Of a DNA stretch of 64,000 bases, positions 42,544 to 52,921 are shown one piece after another. Origin of the DNA: Tsuneonella dongtanensis (GTDB taxonomy: Bacteria > Pseudomonadota > Alphaproteobacteria > Sphingomonadales > Sphingomonadaceae); contig NZ_CP016591.1 in assembly GCF_001698205.1 (NCBI RefSeq), forward strand, positions 1,240,001-1,304,000, read 5' to 3'. Every line of letters starts with the position of its first letter. The stretch's first letter is position 1. The notes beneath the pieces are model-generated. The model did no database searches. It was not told where the DNA came from and worked only from the letters and a program-made list of their open reading frames with translations. The position numbers and the translations under genes were made by a program.

Positions 42544-44369
42544 TCCGCCTTGCGCTTGGCCTTCTTCCGCTCGTGCGGGTCGAGGATCGCCTTCCGCAGC
42601 CGGATGCTCTTCGGCGTCACCTCGACCATCTCGTCGTCGTCGATGTAGGCGATGGCCTGTTCGAGCGTCATGATCTTGGGCGGGGTCAGGCGGATCGCGT
42701 CGTCCTTGCCGGTCGAGCGGAAGTTGGTCAGCTGCTTGGACTTGAGCGGGTTGACCTCGAGATCCTCGGGCTTGGCGTTCTCGCCGATGATCATGCCTTC
42801 GTAGAGCTTGGTCTGGGGCCCGAGGAACAGGATGCCGCGCTCTTCCAGGCTGTTGAGCGCGTAGCCGACCGCCTCGCCGGTGGCGTTCGAGATCAGCACG
42901 CCGTTCTGGCGGCCCTCGATCGCGCCCTTGTAGGCGTCGTACTTCTCGAACAGGCGGTTCATGATGCCGGTGCCGCGCGTGTCGGACAAGAACTCGCCGT
43001 GGTAGCCGATGAGGCCGCGGCTGGGGGCGCTGAAAGTGATGCGGGTCTTGCCCGCGCCGCTCGGGCGCATCTCGGTCAGCTCGGCCTTGCGGCGCTGCAT
43101 CTTCTCCACGACCGTGCCCGAGTGTTCGTCGTCGACGTCGATCACGACGGTCTCGTACGGCTCGGTGCGCTGGCCGTCTTCCTCGCGGAACAGAACGCGG
43201 GGGCGGCTGATGCCGAGCTCGAAGCCCTCGCGGCGCATCGTCTCGATCAGCACGCCGAGCTGGAGTTCGCCGCGGCCGGCGACCTCGAAGCTGTCCTTGT
43301 CGGCGCTTTCGGTCACGCGGATGGCGACGTTGACTTCCGCTTCGCGCATCAGGCGGTCGCGGATCATGCGGCTGGTGACCTTGTCGCCCTCGCGCCCCGC
43401 GAGCGGGCTGTCGTTGACCGCAAAGCGCATCGACAGCGTCGGCGGGTCGATCGGCTGGGCGGCGATGGGCTCGCTGACGGACGGATCGGCGATGGTGTTC
43501 GCGACGGTCGCCTTCTCGAGGCCCGCGAGCGCGATGATGTCGCCCGCCTGCGCGCTGTCGACCGGCACCCGGTCGAGCCCGCGATAGGCGAGCAGTTTGG
43601 TCGCGCGGCCGACCTCGATCACCTTGCCGTCCATGTCGAGCGCGCGGATCGGGTCGTTGACCTTGACCGTGCCCGAGTGGACGCGGCCGGTGAGCACGCG
43701 GCCCATGAAGTTGTCGCGGTCGAGCAGCGTCGCGAGGAAGGCGAAGGGGCCGTGCACATCGGCCTCGGGGGCGGGGACGTGGTCGACGATCTTCTGGAAC
43801 AGCGGGATCAGCGTGCCTTCGCGCAACGACGGGTCCTCGTTGGCATAGCCGTTGCGGCCCGAGGCATAGAGTACCGGGAAGTCGAGCTGTTCGTCGTTCG
43901 CATCGAGCGACACGAACAGGTCGAACACCTCGTCGAGCACTTCCTGGATGCGCTCGTCCGGGCGGTCGATCTTGTTGACGACGACGATCGGGCGCAGGCC
44001 CAGCGCGAGCGCCTTGCCGGTGACGAACTTGGTCTGCGGCATCGCGCCCTCGGAGCTGTCGACCAGCAGGATGACCCCGTCGACCATGCTAAGGATGCGC
44101 TCCACCTCGCCGCCGAAGTCGGCGTGGCCGGGGGTGTCGACGATATTGATCCGCACCGTCTCGCCGCCGCCTTCGGGTGCCCATTCGACCGAGGTGGGCT
44201 TCGCGAGGATGGTGATCCCGCGTTCCTTTTCCAGGTCGTTCGAATCCATCGCGCGCTCTTCGATGCGCTGGTTCTCGCGGAATGTGCCGGATTGGCGGAA
44301 AAGCTGGTCGACGAGCGTTGTCTTGCCGTGGTCGACGTGGGCGATGATCGCCACGTTGCGAAGGGACAT
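42540..44369 (-). CDS. typA: Ribosome-associated GTPase TypA/BipA
   Basis: 609 residues, normal length. GTPase motifs: G1 [10 protein letters not shown]2 region ERGITI, G3 DTPGHADF, G4 NKIDRPDE. Domains II and III follow, then the unique C-terminal domain ([24 protein letters not shown]). It assists 50S assembly and translation under cold or stress. The start at 44369 ([15 protein letters not shown]) is certain from the family; the frame continues upstream without meaning. Confidence 0.97.
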   Translation of the reverse strand: MSLRNVAIIAHVDHGKTTLVDQLFRQSGTFRENQRIEERAMDSNDLEKERGITILAKPTSVEWAPEGGGETVRINIVDTPGHADFGGEVERILSMVDGVILLVDSSEGAMPQTKFVTGKALALGLRPIVVVNKIDRPDERIQEVLDEVFDLFVSLDANDEQLDFPVLYASGRNGYANEDPSLREGTLIPLFQKIVDHVPAPEADVHGPFAFLATLLDRDNFMGRVLTGRVHSGTVKVNDPIRALDMDGKVIEVGRATKLLAYRGLDRVPVDSAQAGDIIALAGLEKATVANTIADPSVSEPIAAQPIDPPTLSMRFAVNDSPLAGREGDKVTSRMIRDRLMREAEVNVAIRVTESADKDSFEVAGRGELQLGVLIETMRREGFELGISRPRVLFREEDGQRTEPYETVVIDVDDEHSGTVVEKMQRRKAELTEMRPSGAGKTRITFSAPSRGLIGYHGEFLSDTRGTGIMNRLFEKYDAYKGAIEGRQNGVLISNATGEAVGYALNSLEERGILFLGPQTKLYEGMIIGENAKPEDLEVNPLKSKQLTNFRSTGKDDAIRLTPPKIMTLEQAIAYIDDDEMVEVTPKSIRLRKAILDPHERKKAKRKAD

Positions 44370-44503
44370 CGGGTTTCTCTTGTTCGGGGGCGGGCCGTGG
44401 GCCTGCGAAGTCGGCGCGCCCCTAGCCGAGCGCGCCCGCGAACACAACCGGGCCCGGCCCTGCAAGAGGTGTGTCGCTCCTGCCACAGTGTCTAGACCGT
44501 TAT

Positions 44504-44537
44504 CGGGCTTACGAAATGTCGCTTGAGCGGGCTTACG
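44504..44537 (+). repeat. Direct repeat CGGGCTTACG upstream of the TonB receptor
   Basis: Two identical 10-base copies at 44504-44513 and 44528-44537, 24 bases apart centre to centre, about 90 bp before the receptor start. Possibly a regulator site; nothing else supports that. Confidence 0.4.
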
Positions 44538-44624
44538 GGCAAGTTTATTGACCGCGCTGTCAGTTGGGGCAGGTTGGGCGACCAAAGCAAGGTGCCGATC
44601 TTCCCGCTTAGGAGAGGACGTTTC

Positions 44625-47285
44625 ATGATCAAGACGCGCACCGGATTCGCCGGCTCGGCCCGATTCACCCTGCTTGCGGGGGCCGCCGCCCTGGCGCTGC
44701 CGGGCATCGCACACGCCCAGGACGCGGCCGACGATGCGGCCGTCGAGGAAGAAGAAGCGAGCGGCAACCAGATCGTCGTCACCGCGACGAAGCGCGAACA
44801 GACGCTGCAGGAAGTCCCGGTCGCGGTCAGCGTGACCACCGCCGAAACGATCGAGCGCGCGCAGATCCGCGACGTCACCGACCTTGCCACCGTCGTCCCC
44901 TCGCTCCGCGTGACGCAGAGCCAGAGCCAGGTGGCCACGACCTACTCCATCCGCGGCTTCGGCACGTCGGGCAACAACATCGGATTCGAACCGTCGGTCG
45001 CCATGTTCGTCGACGGCGTCTATCGCAGCCGCGCGATCGCGCAGATTTCCGACCTTCCGGACATCCAGCGCGTCGAGGTCCTTCGCGGCCCGCAGTCGAC
45101 CCTGTTCGGCAAGAATGCCTCGGCGGGCGTGATTTCCCTGGTCACGAAGGCACCCAGCTTCCGGTTCGGAGGCTCGCTCGAGGCGAGCTACGGCAATTAC
45201 GACGCGATGGTGGTCAAGGGTTACGTAACCGGTCCGATCAGCGATTCGATCGCCGCCAGCCTTGCTGCGGGTTACAACCGCCGCGACGGATACGTCACGA
45301 ACCTGTTCAACGGTGACGACCTCAACAATCGCAACCGCTGGTTCGCCCGTGGGCAGGTGCTCATCGAACCCAGCGACACCTTCAAGTTCCGGGTTATCGG
45401 CGACTACGACGAGATCGACGAGAAGTGCTGCGCGGCCTTCAACCTGCAGCGATCGCCGTTCGGCTTTACCACTGCGGTCGAAGCCGTCGGCGGCCGCATC
45501 AACGATTTCCGCGATGTTCCCGATGCCGATGTCGTCTATTCGGACGTTGTACCATTCAGCAAGGTCCGCAACTTGGGCATCTCCGGACAGGGTGACCTCG
45601 AACTCGGCGCGCTGACGCTGACGTCGATCTCGGCCTATCGCGATACACAGTTCGACGCAGACCAGGACGTCGATTTCTCGAGCGCGCGCCTCGCGACCGG
45701 TGCGAACATCGGTCAGGTCAGCCTGAAGACCTTCACTCAGGAACTGCGCGTCGCTTCGGACTTCGACGGTCCGCTAAACTTCCTGCTCGGCGGTTACTAT
45801 TTCAACGAGAAGGCCCGCAGCGCCGACCAGATCGTCTTCGGCGCCGACTTCCGCAATTATGTCGGAGCATTGCTGTCGCAGCAGGCCCCCCCCGGTACGA
45901 CCGTCGCGGGGCTCGAGGCCCAGTTCGGCGCGCTTACGGGTCAGAACTTCACGAACCGCTTCTTCGCCGCCGGGCAGGGCTTCTTCAACGACATGAGCCA
46001 GGACAACGAGGCGTATTCGCTGTTCGGCAACGTGGATTTCGAGGTGTCCGACGCGCTGACGATAACCCTCGGCGCCAACTACACGCACGATGCGAAGGAC
46101 GTGACGACCAATTCGGTCAGCACGGATGTCTTCTCGGGCCTCAACCTCCCCGCCATCCGGCAGACCGCAATCAATGCAACCGTGGCGGGCCAGGTCGGCG
46201 CGCGGCTGACCCCGGCGGTGGCCTTTGCCACTCCGGCACAGATCGCAGCGTTCGCTGCCGCAGGTCCGGTGCAGGCCGCGACGCTCGCTGCGATCCAGGC
46301 TGCGGCAACGACCGGAACGGCATCAATCCTCGCGCTCACGCCGTTCCAGTTCCTGCCACCCTTCCAGAACTGCCCCAACGCGGTCGAGGCATGCCGTACC
46401 CGCGACGGCGACTGGAGCTGGACTGCGCGCCTTGCGTATGAATTCAGCCCGACGCTGAACGCCTACGCCAGCTGGTCGACGGGCTACAAGGCACCGTCCT
46501 TCAACCTCTCGCGCGACAGCCGGCCCGCAACATTTATCAATGGTGTGCCGGCCGGTGATTGCGCTGCGTTGATATCTGGCGGCCTTGCGGTCACCAATCT
46601 GACATGCGGCCTGCGCTTCGCAGCTGCGGAGAATTCGGAGGTCTACGAGGTCGGCATCAAGGGCAACTGGGGCATCGCCGCCGCCAATCTCACCCTGTTC
46701 CAGCAGTCGATCAAGAATTTCCAGACCAACGTGTTTACCGGACTTGGTTTCGCGATCGGCAACGCCGAGAAGCAGGAAACGAGGGGTGTCGAATTCGACG
46801 GGTACGTCCGTCCGACCGACCAGCTCACGTTCAATCTCGCGATGACCTACCTCGATCCGAAGTACGCGCGTTACACGGCATCGCCGTACGGCGACATCTC
46901 GGGCACGTCGATCGTCAACATCCCCAAGCTGTCGGCGGTGTTCGGCGCGCAGTGGGACCAGGAGCTGGCCAGTGGCGACCGCCTCATTGCGCGGACGGAC
47001 TTCAGCTATCAGTCGCCGATCCAGGTTGCCGAGGGCCTCGTCCGCTTCGGTAGCGTCGCTGCCAACCTCGCTGCGGCGCGTCCGTTCCGGGCCGAGGTCA
47101 ACGACCTCAACGCGTCGCTCACCTATGCGATGGAGATGGGTCTCGAACTGACCGTCTGGGGGCGCAACCTGCTCGACGACCGCAACATCACCGGTATCTT
47201 CGATTCGACAGCGCAGAACGGCTCGGTTTCGGGTTACACCAACCAGCCGCGCACCTACGGCGTAGCGGCGCGCTTCAAGTTCTGA
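44625..47285 (+). CDS. TonB-dependent outer-membrane receptor
   Basis: 886 residues. Signal peptide ends near LPGIAHAQ; the plug starts with QIVVTATKREQTLQEVPVAV and contains VEVLRGPQSTLFGKNASAG; the beta-barrel ends in the classic AARFKF with terminal Phe. The family imports iron chelates, vitamins, sugars or other large substrates with energy from TonB. The sequence gives no ligand. ~60 residues around 545-605 are unusually Ala/Thr-rich. AGGAG lies about 9 bases before the ATG. No neighbouring gene suggests a substrate. Confidence 0.9.
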   Translation: MIKTRTGFAGSARFTLLAGAAALALPGIAHAQDAADDAAVEEEEASGNQIVVTATKREQTLQEVPVAVSVTTAETIERAQIRDVTDLATVVPSLRVTQSQSQVATTYSIRGFGTSGNNIGFEPSVAMFVDGVYRSRAIAQISDLPDIQRVEVLRGPQSTLFGKNASAGVISLVTKAPSFRFGGSLEASYGNYDAMVVKGYVTGPISDSIAASLAAGYNRRDGYVTNLFNGDDLNNRNRWFARGQVLIEPSDTFKFRVIGDYDEIDEKCCAAFNLQRSPFGFTTAVEAVGGRINDFRDVPDADVVYSDVVPFSKVRNLGISGQGDLELGALTLTSISAYRDTQFDADQDVDFSSARLATGANIGQVSLKTFTQELRVASDFDGPLNFLLGGYYFNEKARSADQIVFGADFRNYVGALLSQQAPPGTTVAGLEAQFGALTGQNFTNRFFAAGQGFFNDMSQDNEAYSLFGNVDFEVSDALTITLGANYTHDAKDVTTNSVSTDVFSGLNLPAIRQTAINATVAGQVGARLTPAVAFATPAQIAAFAAAGPVQAATLAAIQAAATTGTASILALTPFQFLPPFQNCPNAVEACRTRDGDWSWTARLAYEFSPTLNAYASWSTGYKAPSFNLSRDSRPATFINGVPAGDCAALISGGLAVTNLTCGLRFAAAENSEVYEVGIKGNWGIAAANLTLFQQSIKNFQTNVFTGLGFAIGNAEKQETRGVEFDGYVRPTDQLTFNLAMTYLDPKYARYTASPYGDISGTSIVNIPKLSAVFGAQWDQELASGDRLIARTDFSYQSPIQVAEGLVRFGSVAANLAAARPFRAEVNDLNASLTYAMEMGLELTVWGRNLLDDRNITGIFDSTAQNGSVSGYTNQPRTYGVAARFKF

Positions 47286-47310
47286 TCGCCTGATCCGACG
47301 AAAAGAAGAA

Positions 47311-47336
47311 GGGCCCCGTTCGCGGGGCCCTTTTTT
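47311..47336 (+). terminator. Terminator of the TonB receptor gene
   Basis: GGGCCCCG (47311-47318), TTCG loop, CGGGGCCC (47323-47330), then six T. 26 bp past the stop codon. Confidence 0.92.
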
Positions 47337-47399
47337 GTTGCGCGGTCGGGGCGGGTATGATTCCTGCTGCCTGTCGACAATCAAAGGGGGAGTTTCGGC

Positions 47400-47852
47400 A
47401 TGAATTGGATGATCCTGCCGTTCAAGCGCTACGCGGAATTCACCGGCCGTTCGCGCCGCATGGAATATTGGATGTTCACGCTCTTCAACCTGATCGTCAT
47501 GATGGTCCTCGTGTTCGTGGCGTTCGGTGCGGGCGGAGCGGCCGGCCTGCTCGACGCGAGTGCCGACCCGGGCGAAGGGGCTGCGGCCCTTTTCGGCGGC
47601 CTCGGGCTGCTCGTGTTGCTATATGTCCTGGCGATCTTCATTCCCAGCATCGCGGTAACGATCCGTCGCCTGCACGACCGCGATCTCAGCGGCTGGTGGT
47701 ATCTCGGGGCGATTGTCGCGGGATTGGTGCCCTATGTCGGGTTCATCGCCTCGATCGCATTCCTGGTGGTGCTGGCATTGCCCGGCACACCCGGCTCCAA
47801 CCGGTTCGGCCCCGATCCCAAGGGCGCTGGCGAAGCCGAAACCTTCGCCTGA
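47400..47852 (+). CDS. DUF805 membrane protein (first copy)
   Basis: 150 residues. Cytosolic start NWMILPFKRYAEFTGRSRRMEYW, the DUF805 signature, then membrane helices at about 27-50, 62-85 and 98-125, and the conserved RRLHDRDLSGWW turn. Family function unknown. A second, related copy lies 64 bp downstream. The ATG at 47400 follows GGGGGAG. Confidence 0.85.
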   Translation: MNWMILPFKRYAEFTGRSRRMEYWMFTLFNLIVMMVLVFVAFGAGGAAGLLDASADPGEGAAALFGGLGLLVLLYVLAIFIPSIAVTIRRLHDRDLSGWWYLGAIVAGLVPYVGFIASIAFLVVLALPGTPGSNRFGPDPKGAGEAETFA

Positions 47853-47871
47853 ACACCGTCAGCAAGCACGC

Positions 47872-47896
47872 GCCCGCCTCCTGAGCGGAGGCGGGC
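47872..47896 (+). other. GC-rich hairpin between the DUF805 genes
   Basis: GCCCGCCTCC (47872-47881) and GGAGGCGGGC (47887-47896) with a 5-base loop, 20 bp after the first DUF805 stop and without a proper U run (GTATTT follows). Could be a weak terminator or an mRNA processing site. Confidence 0.45.
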
Positions 47897-47916
47897 CGTG
47901 TATTTGGGAAAGTGGA

Positions 47917-48354
47917 ATGACGGAGAACCCGACCTGGCGCGGCTGGATGCTGAGGCCTCTGCGGCATTACGCCGACTTTCGTGGCCGTTCCGGTCGGCGC
48001 GAGTTCTGGTGGTACTGCCTGTTCCTTGTCCTTGGCTATTTCGCCATTTTCGCAGTGGGCGTCATAGCCGCTGGATCGGGTGCCGGAGAGTCCTCCATAG
48101 GACTGGTGCTCATGGGCGGTTGGGGCCTTTTCTTCCTCGCCAACTTCGTGCCGGGCCTGGCGCTCACGACCCGGCGCCTGCACGACATCGGTCTGAGTGG
48201 AGTCTTGCTTCTTGCGGTGTTCGCGGCGCTGATCTTCCTCAACATCCTTGGCTGGCTTGGCTACTTCGTGGCCATGGGCCTGCCGGGGCAGCGGACCGAG
48301 AATCGCTGGGGCCCGCCGCTGGGCGCCCGCGAAGTCGCCGACGTCTTCGCCTAA
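47917..48354 (+). CDS. DUF805 membrane protein (second copy)
   Basis: 145 residues, MLRPLRHYADFRGRSGRREFWWY signature at the N-terminus, helices at about 33-52, 63-80 and 96-120, and RRLHDIGLSG. Diverged from the first copy but of the same architecture, so a tandem duplication. GGGAAAG precedes the ATG. The 3' end overlaps the ABC permease gene by 4 bases on the other strand. Confidence 0.85.
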   Translation: MTENPTWRGWMLRPLRHYADFRGRSGRREFWWYCLFLVLGYFAIFAVGVIAAGSGAGESSIGLVLMGGWGLFFLANFVPGLALTTRRLHDIGLSGVLLLAVFAALIFLNILGWLGYFVAMGLPGQRTENRWGPPLGAREVADVFA

Positions 48355-50861
48355 AGAGCCCGCAGGGCCTGCGCCGGCTTCGCGCGCAGGAGCGGCAGCG
48401 CACCGACCATCGCGAAGGCGACCACCAGCGCAAGGCCTGCGCCGAGCACGCCGAACACGGCCGGCCAGGCGGGCAGCCACTCGAACTCGAACATCTGCGT
48501 GACCACGAACCACGCCGCGCCGAGCCCGATGGCGAGGGCCACGCCCGCAAGCACCGCGGCGAGCGCGCCGTATTCGGCCAGCGCAAGGACCAGCACCTGC
48601 CTGCGGCTCGCGCCGAGCACGCGCAGGACCACGGTATCGTACATCCGCTGCGCCCGCGCCGCGGCGATCGCGCCGAGCAGCACCGCAAGCCCTGCGAGCA
48701 CCGCGACCGATGCCGCGGCGAGCGTGGCGAGGCCCACTTGCGCCAGCAGGTCGCGCGCTTGGCGCAGGACCGGCCCGGTCTCGATCACGCTCGACGAGGG
48801 AAAGGCGCGCACCAGCGACTGGAGCAGCGCGCTCTTGCCCGCCTCATCCTTGAGTTCGACCGTGGCGGCGAGGTTGTGCGGGGCGTCCTGGAGCGTGTTG
48901 GGGCTGAACACGAGGACGTAGTTGAAGCCCATCGTCTGCCAGTCGATCCGGCGGAGCGACGCGATCCGTGCGGTCCGCTCGACTCCGAGCACGCCGATCG
49001 TCAGGTAGTCCCCGACCTCGAGTCCGATCGCCTGCGCCAGGTCCTCGTCCACGGAGACAAGCGGTTCTTCGGCATAGTCTCCCGGCCACCATTCGCCTTC
49101 GGTCACCGTGTTCCCTTCAGGCACGGCCGTCGAATAGGTGAGCCCCCGCTCGCCGCGCAGGGCCCAGGCGCCCTCCGGCAGGTTGTCGCCCAGGGTCGCC
49201 ACCCGCGTCATCGCGTCCTTTGGCCCATAGGCGAGGATCGCGCCGCGCAGGGCCGGGACGGTACGCACTTCAGAACCCGGCGCGTCCTTCTCGACGATCG
49301 CGCCGAACTCGGCCGCGCGGTCCTTCGGCAGGTCGAGCACGAAGTAGTCGGGCGCCTGCGCCGGAACGCGGCGGGCGACGGTGCCGTCGATGCTCGTCTG
49401 CACCGCGGCGAGGAGGACGAACGCGGCAAGGCCGAAGCCGAGCGCCGTCACGAGCGTGCCGGTCGCCGCGCCGGGTCGGTGGAGGTTGGCGAGCGCCGCG
49501 CGCCGCAGCGGATCGCGCGGGCGGGGCAGGGCGGCTGCCCCCTTGCGGATACCCCAGCCGATGAGCGCGAGCAGCGCCAGCGCTCCTGCCGCTCCGGCAA
49601 GGAACCCTGCGGTCAGAAGGGGATCGCGCGCAGTGCCGAGCGCCAGCGCGGCGATTGCGGCAAGGCCGGCAAGCACCGGGATCACCGCCTTGGGGTCGCG
49701 CGCCAGCGGACTGACCCGCTCGCGCATAAGCGCCATCGCGGGAAAATGCCGCGCGCGCACCAGCGGCGGCGCGGCGAAGACCAGCGCGACCAGCAGGCCA
49801 TAGGCGAGCGCCGTGAGGAGCGCCCCGGGCGCGAAGGTCACTCCGCTGCCCACGGGCAGAAGCCCGTCGAGAGCGCTGGCGAGGATCGGCGTCACCGCCA
49901 CGCCTACGGCGATGCCCGCCAGGCTGCCGACGAGGGCCGCCGCGCCGATCTCGAGCGCGTAGATCCTGGCGATGTCCGCACTGGTCGCGCCGAGCACCTT
50001 GAGCGTCGCGATGCCCTGTCGCCGCGCGTCGAGGTACGACGAGACCCCGCCGCCGATGCCGATCCCCGCGATGACCAGCGCGGCGAGGCCGACGAGCGTG
50101 AGGAATTCGCCCATGCGGCCGACAAAGCGGTCCGCCCCCGGCGCGCCCCGATCGCGGGTGCGGATCTCGAACCCGGCGTTCGGGAAGCGGGCCTTGAGCG
50201 CGTCCTCCGCCGCCTGCGCATCCTGTGCCGAGGCGAACTTCACGTTGGTCTTGGTGCGATACATCGCGCCCGGCGCGGTGAGCCCGGCGGCGGCGGGCAC
50301 ATCGCTCCGCACGATCACCGTGGGGCCGAGTTGAAAACCTTCGCCCAGCCGGTCGGGTTCGGCATCGAGGATGCCGCCGACCTCGAGTTCGGCAGTGCCC
50401 ACCGAGAACCTGTCGCCCACGGCCACGCCAAGACGATCCGCCGCGCCCTGTGCGACCCAGGCGGTCCCGGCGGGCGGAGCGCCGATCGACCGGCCGCCGA
50501 CGAGAGTCGCGGTGCCGTAGAGCGGCCAACCGTCGTCGACCGCCTTCAGTTCGACCGGTGCGGCCGCCTCACCTGTGGTGGCCATGGCCTGCATCCGCGT
50601 GCCTTGCGAGACCGTGCCGAGCTCTTCGAGCGCGTCCAGTTCGTCGGGCGCGAGGGCGCGTTGCCATACCCCGACCTGGAGGTCGCCGCCGAGGAATTCG
50701 CGGCCCCGTTCCTCCAGCTGCTGCTCGATCGTGCCGGTCAGCGTGCCGATCGCGGCGAGCGCGCCGGTGCCGAGGAACAGGCATACGAGAAGGAGGCGCA
50801 GGCCCCTGAACCGCGCCGAGAGGTCGCGGCGTGCGATGCGCCAGGCTGCGCCCCAAGTCAC
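48351..50861 (-). CDS. ABC transporter permease, FtsX-like (YbbP type)
   Basis: 836 residues with one N-terminal helix (about 22-40), a large periplasmic domain, three helices near 255-375, a middle pair, a second periplasmic domain and a final FtsX block (LAAASVAVLAGLAVLLG onward). The two FtsX domains in one chain are typical of YbbP, the permease of YbbA; such pairs act with the neighbouring TesA-like esterase. GTG start at 50861. The ATPase gene is 10 bp upstream. Confidence 0.88.
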   Translation of the reverse strand: MTWGAAWRIARRDLSARFRGLRLLLVCLFLGTGALAAIGTLTGTIEQQLEERGREFLGGDLQVGVWQRALAPDELDALEELGTVSQGTRMQAMATTGEAAAPVELKAVDDGWPLYGTATLVGGRSIGAPPAGTAWVAQGAADRLGVAVGDRFSVGTAELEVGGILDAEPDRLGEGFQLGPTVIVRSDVPAAAGLTAPGAMYRTKTNVKFASAQDAQAAEDALKARFPNAGFEIRTRDRGAPGADRFVGRMGEFLTLVGLAALVIAGIGIGGGVSSYLDARRQGIATLKVLGATSADIARIYALEIGAAALVGSLAGIAVGVAVTPILASALDGLLPVGSGVTFAPGALLTALAYGLLVALVFAAPPLVRARHFPAMALMRERVSPLARDPKAVIPVLAGLAAIAALALGTARDPLLTAGFLAGAAGALALLALIGWGIRKGAAALPRPRDPLRRAALANLHRPGAATGTLVTALGFGLAAFVLLAAVQTSIDGTVARRVPAQAPDYFVLDLPKDRAAEFGAIVEKDAPGSEVRTVPALRGAILAYGPKDAMTRVATLGDNLPEGAWALRGERGLTYSTAVPEGNTVTEGEWWPGDYAEEPLVSVDEDLAQAIGLEVGDYLTIGVLGVERTARIASLRRIDWQTMGFNYVLVFSPNTLQDAPHNLAATVELKDEAGKSALLQSLVRAFPSSSVIETGPVLRQARDLLAQVGLATLAAASVAVLAGLAVLLGAIAAARAQRMYDTVVLRVLGASRRQVLVLALAEYGALAAVLAGVALAIGLGAAWFVVTQMFEFEWLPAWPAVFGVLGAGLALVVAFAMVGALPLLRAKPAQALRAL

Positions 50862-50871
50862 TTTTGCCAGC

Positions 50872-51567
50872 TCATTTCGTGACGTCGCTCGCGATGCGGC
50901 CGTCGCCGATGGTGATGACCCGGCCGCAGCGTTCGGCCAGCTCGACGTCGTGGGTGATCACGAACAGCGTCGCGCCCGTGTCGCGAGCCTGCGCGAAGAG
51001 CAGGTCGATGATCGCGTGGCCGGTGGCGGCGTCGAGGTTGCCGGTCGGCTCGTCGGCGAAGATCAAGGGCGGACGCGGCGCGGTGGCGCGGGCGATCGCG
51101 ACGCGCTGCTGCTCGCCGCCCGAAAGCTGCGCGGGGTAGTGGTCCTTGCGGTGGCCCAGGCCGACGGCATCGAGCTCGGCGCTGGCGCGCTCGCGCGCGT
51201 CGGCCATCCCGGCAAGCTCCATCGGGGTCGCGACGTTCTCGATCGCGGTCATCGTCGGCAGCAGGTGGAAGGCCTGGAGCACGATGCCGATACGGCCGCG
51301 CCGCGCCATCGCCAGCCCGTCCTCGTCCATGTCCGAGAAGTCGGCACCTGCTACTTCAAGCGAGCCCCCGCTAGCGCGCTCAAGGCCGGTCAGCACGGCC
51401 ATCAGGCTCGACTTGCCCGAGCCCGACGGGCCGAGCAGCGCGACGACTTCTCCCGGCATGACGTCGAGATCGATGCCCTTCAGGATCTCGACCGGGGCCG
51501 AGGGGGTTCCGAGGGTCAGGGTGAGGTTGCGGGCGGAAATCGCCGCTTCGGGGCTTGTCACGGGCAT
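50872..51567 (-). CDS. ABC transporter ATP-binding protein (YbbA/LolD type)
   Basis: 231 residues. Walker A GPSGSGKSS, Q-loop VLQAFHLLPTMTAIENV, signature LSGGEQQRVAIARA, Walker B LIFADEPTGNLD and H-loop THDVEL. Partner of the FtsX-like permease at 48351. The start at 51567 (MPVTSPE) is preferred; the upstream frame overlaps the divergent esterase. The neighbouring arylesterase makes the ybbA-ybbP-tesA arrangement known from E. coli. Confidence 0.9.
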   Translation of the reverse strand: MPVTSPEAAISARNLTLTLGTPSAPVEILKGIDLDVMPGEVVALLGPSGSGKSSLMAVLTGLERASGGSLEVAGADFSDMDEDGLAMARRGRIGIVLQAFHLLPTMTAIENVATPMELAGMADARERASAELDAVGLGHRKDHYPAQLSGGEQQRVAIARATAPRPPLIFADEPTGNLDAATGHAIIDLLFAQARDTGATLFVITHDVELAERCGRVITIGDGRIASDVTK

Positions 51568-51616
51568 GCGATGGCATAGCTGGGGTGCGAAGGCGAGTTT
51601 GCGAAGGGTTTTGTCG

Positions 51617-52318
51617 ATGCGGATAGGCGGATTGTCGATGGTTCTGGCACTGGCGGCCCTTGCGGGGTGCAGCGGAGAGGCTCCCGCTCCTGCCCCCGAG
51701 GCATCGGGCACGCCGGTCGCGGCGGCTACTGCAGAGGTGTCGGGCCCCGAGATTCGCGGCCTCGCTTTCGGCGATTCGCTGTTCGCGGGCTACGGCCTCG
51801 CCGATCCGGCCACGCAGAGCTATCCGGCGCGGCTGGAGGCGGCACTGCGAGGTGCCGGCCGCAACGTGCGCATCGCCAACGCCGGGGTATCGGGCGACAC
51901 GACGGCGGCGGGCCGCCAGCGACTTGCCTTCACGCTCGACAGCCAGCCGGAGCAGCCCGACTTCGTGATCCTGGAACTCGGCGGCAACGACCTCCTGCGC
52001 GGCCTCCCGCCCGAACAGACACGCGAGAACCTGTCGGCGATGCTGGATGAGCTGAAGACGCGCGGCATTCCCGTGATCCTCTACGGCCTGCAGGCCCCGC
52101 CTAACTACGGCGCCGAGTGGCAGGCGAAATACGATGCGATCTTCCCGGACCTCGCGAAGCAATACGGCGCGACGCTGGTGCCTTTCGTGACCGAGGAGGT
52201 CTTTGCAGATCCCGCGATGCTCCAGGCCGACCGCATCCATCCGACCGACAAGGGGGTGGCCGCGCTGGTCGACGCGACGGCCGAAAAGGTCGCTGGGGCC
52301 TTGCCGGACAAGACCTGA
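51617..52318 (+). CDS. SGNH arylesterase / TesA-like lipoprotein
   Basis: 233 residues. Lipoprotein signal MVLALAALAGC, then the SGNH blocks: AFGDSLFAGYGL (Ser), VSGDTTAAGRQR (Gly), ELGGNDLLRG (Asn) and DRIHPTDKG (Asp/His). It resembles TesA (thioesterase I, arylesterase), which is periplasmic in E. coli; here it is predicted membrane anchored. It starts 49 bp from the divergent ABC ATPase gene. The next gene, recO, starts directly after its stop. Confidence 0.87.
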   Translation: MRIGGLSMVLALAALAGCSGEAPAPAPEASGTPVAAATAEVSGPEIRGLAFGDSLFAGYGLADPATQSYPARLEAALRGAGRNVRIANAGVSGDTTAAGRQRLAFTLDSQPEQPDFVILELGGNDLLRGLPPEQTRENLSAMLDELKTRGIPVILYGLQAPPNYGAEWQAKYDAIFPDLAKQYGATLVPFVTEEVFADPAMLQADRIHPTDKGVAALVDATAEKVAGALPDKT

Positions 52319-52921
52319 GTGCACCTGACTTTCCCCGCGATCGTCGTCGCCGCGCGCCAGCATGGCGAGACGGCGGTGATCGCGCGGGTCTTGTCGCAGG
52401 ACCACGGCCTCGTCGCGGGCTACGTCGCAGGCGGGCGAGGGCGGCAGCTGCGCCCGGTGATGATCCCCGGCAACCGGGTCGCGGCGGAACTCTCGGCGCG
52501 AAGCGACAGCCAGCTGCCGTTCCTCAAGCTGGAACTCATCGAGAGCCGCGGGCCGTGGCTCGGCGAGCCGCTCGCCGCGAGCGCGATCGCCTGGGTTACG
52601 ACGCTGACCGCGCTCGTCCTGCCGGAGCGCAATCCCTATCCCTCGCTTTACCGGGGGCTCGGCGCGACGCTCGACGCGATCTGCCACGCCCCGTCGGCGC
52701 GCGGCTGGCTGCGGGCGCTCGTGGGGTACGAGGTGCTGGTGCTGCGCGAGCTCGGCTATGGCGGCGCAGCGCCGCCTGCCGAAGCTGACCTTGACGCGCT
52801 CCTCGAATTGTTTGCCCGGACCGCCGCGCCGCTGACCCGCTACTTGCTTGCCGACCGGAAGGGCGATGGTATGGCCACCCGCGCCATGCTGGGCGAGCGT
52901 CTGGAGAAATTGAGGGCATGA
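52319..52921 (+). CDS. recO: DNA repair protein RecO
   Basis: 200 residues, shorter than E. coli RecO (242). The N-terminal OB fold is visible ([25 protein letters not shown]), followed by the helical domain ([19 protein letters not shown]). The zinc-finger cysteines of many RecO proteins are absent. RecO loads RecA on gapped DNA with RecR. The GTG start abuts the esterase stop codon and its own stop overlaps leuB (ATGA). Confidence 0.88.
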   Translation: MHLTFPAIVVAARQHGETAVIARVLSQDHGLVAGYVAGGRGRQLRPVMIPGNRVAAELSARSDSQLPFLKLELIESRGPWLGEPLAASAIAWVTTLTALVLPERNPYPSLYRGLGATLDAICHAPSARGWLRALVGYEVLVLRELGYGGAAPPAEADLDALLELFARTAAPLTRYLLADRKGDGMATRAMLGERLEKLRA

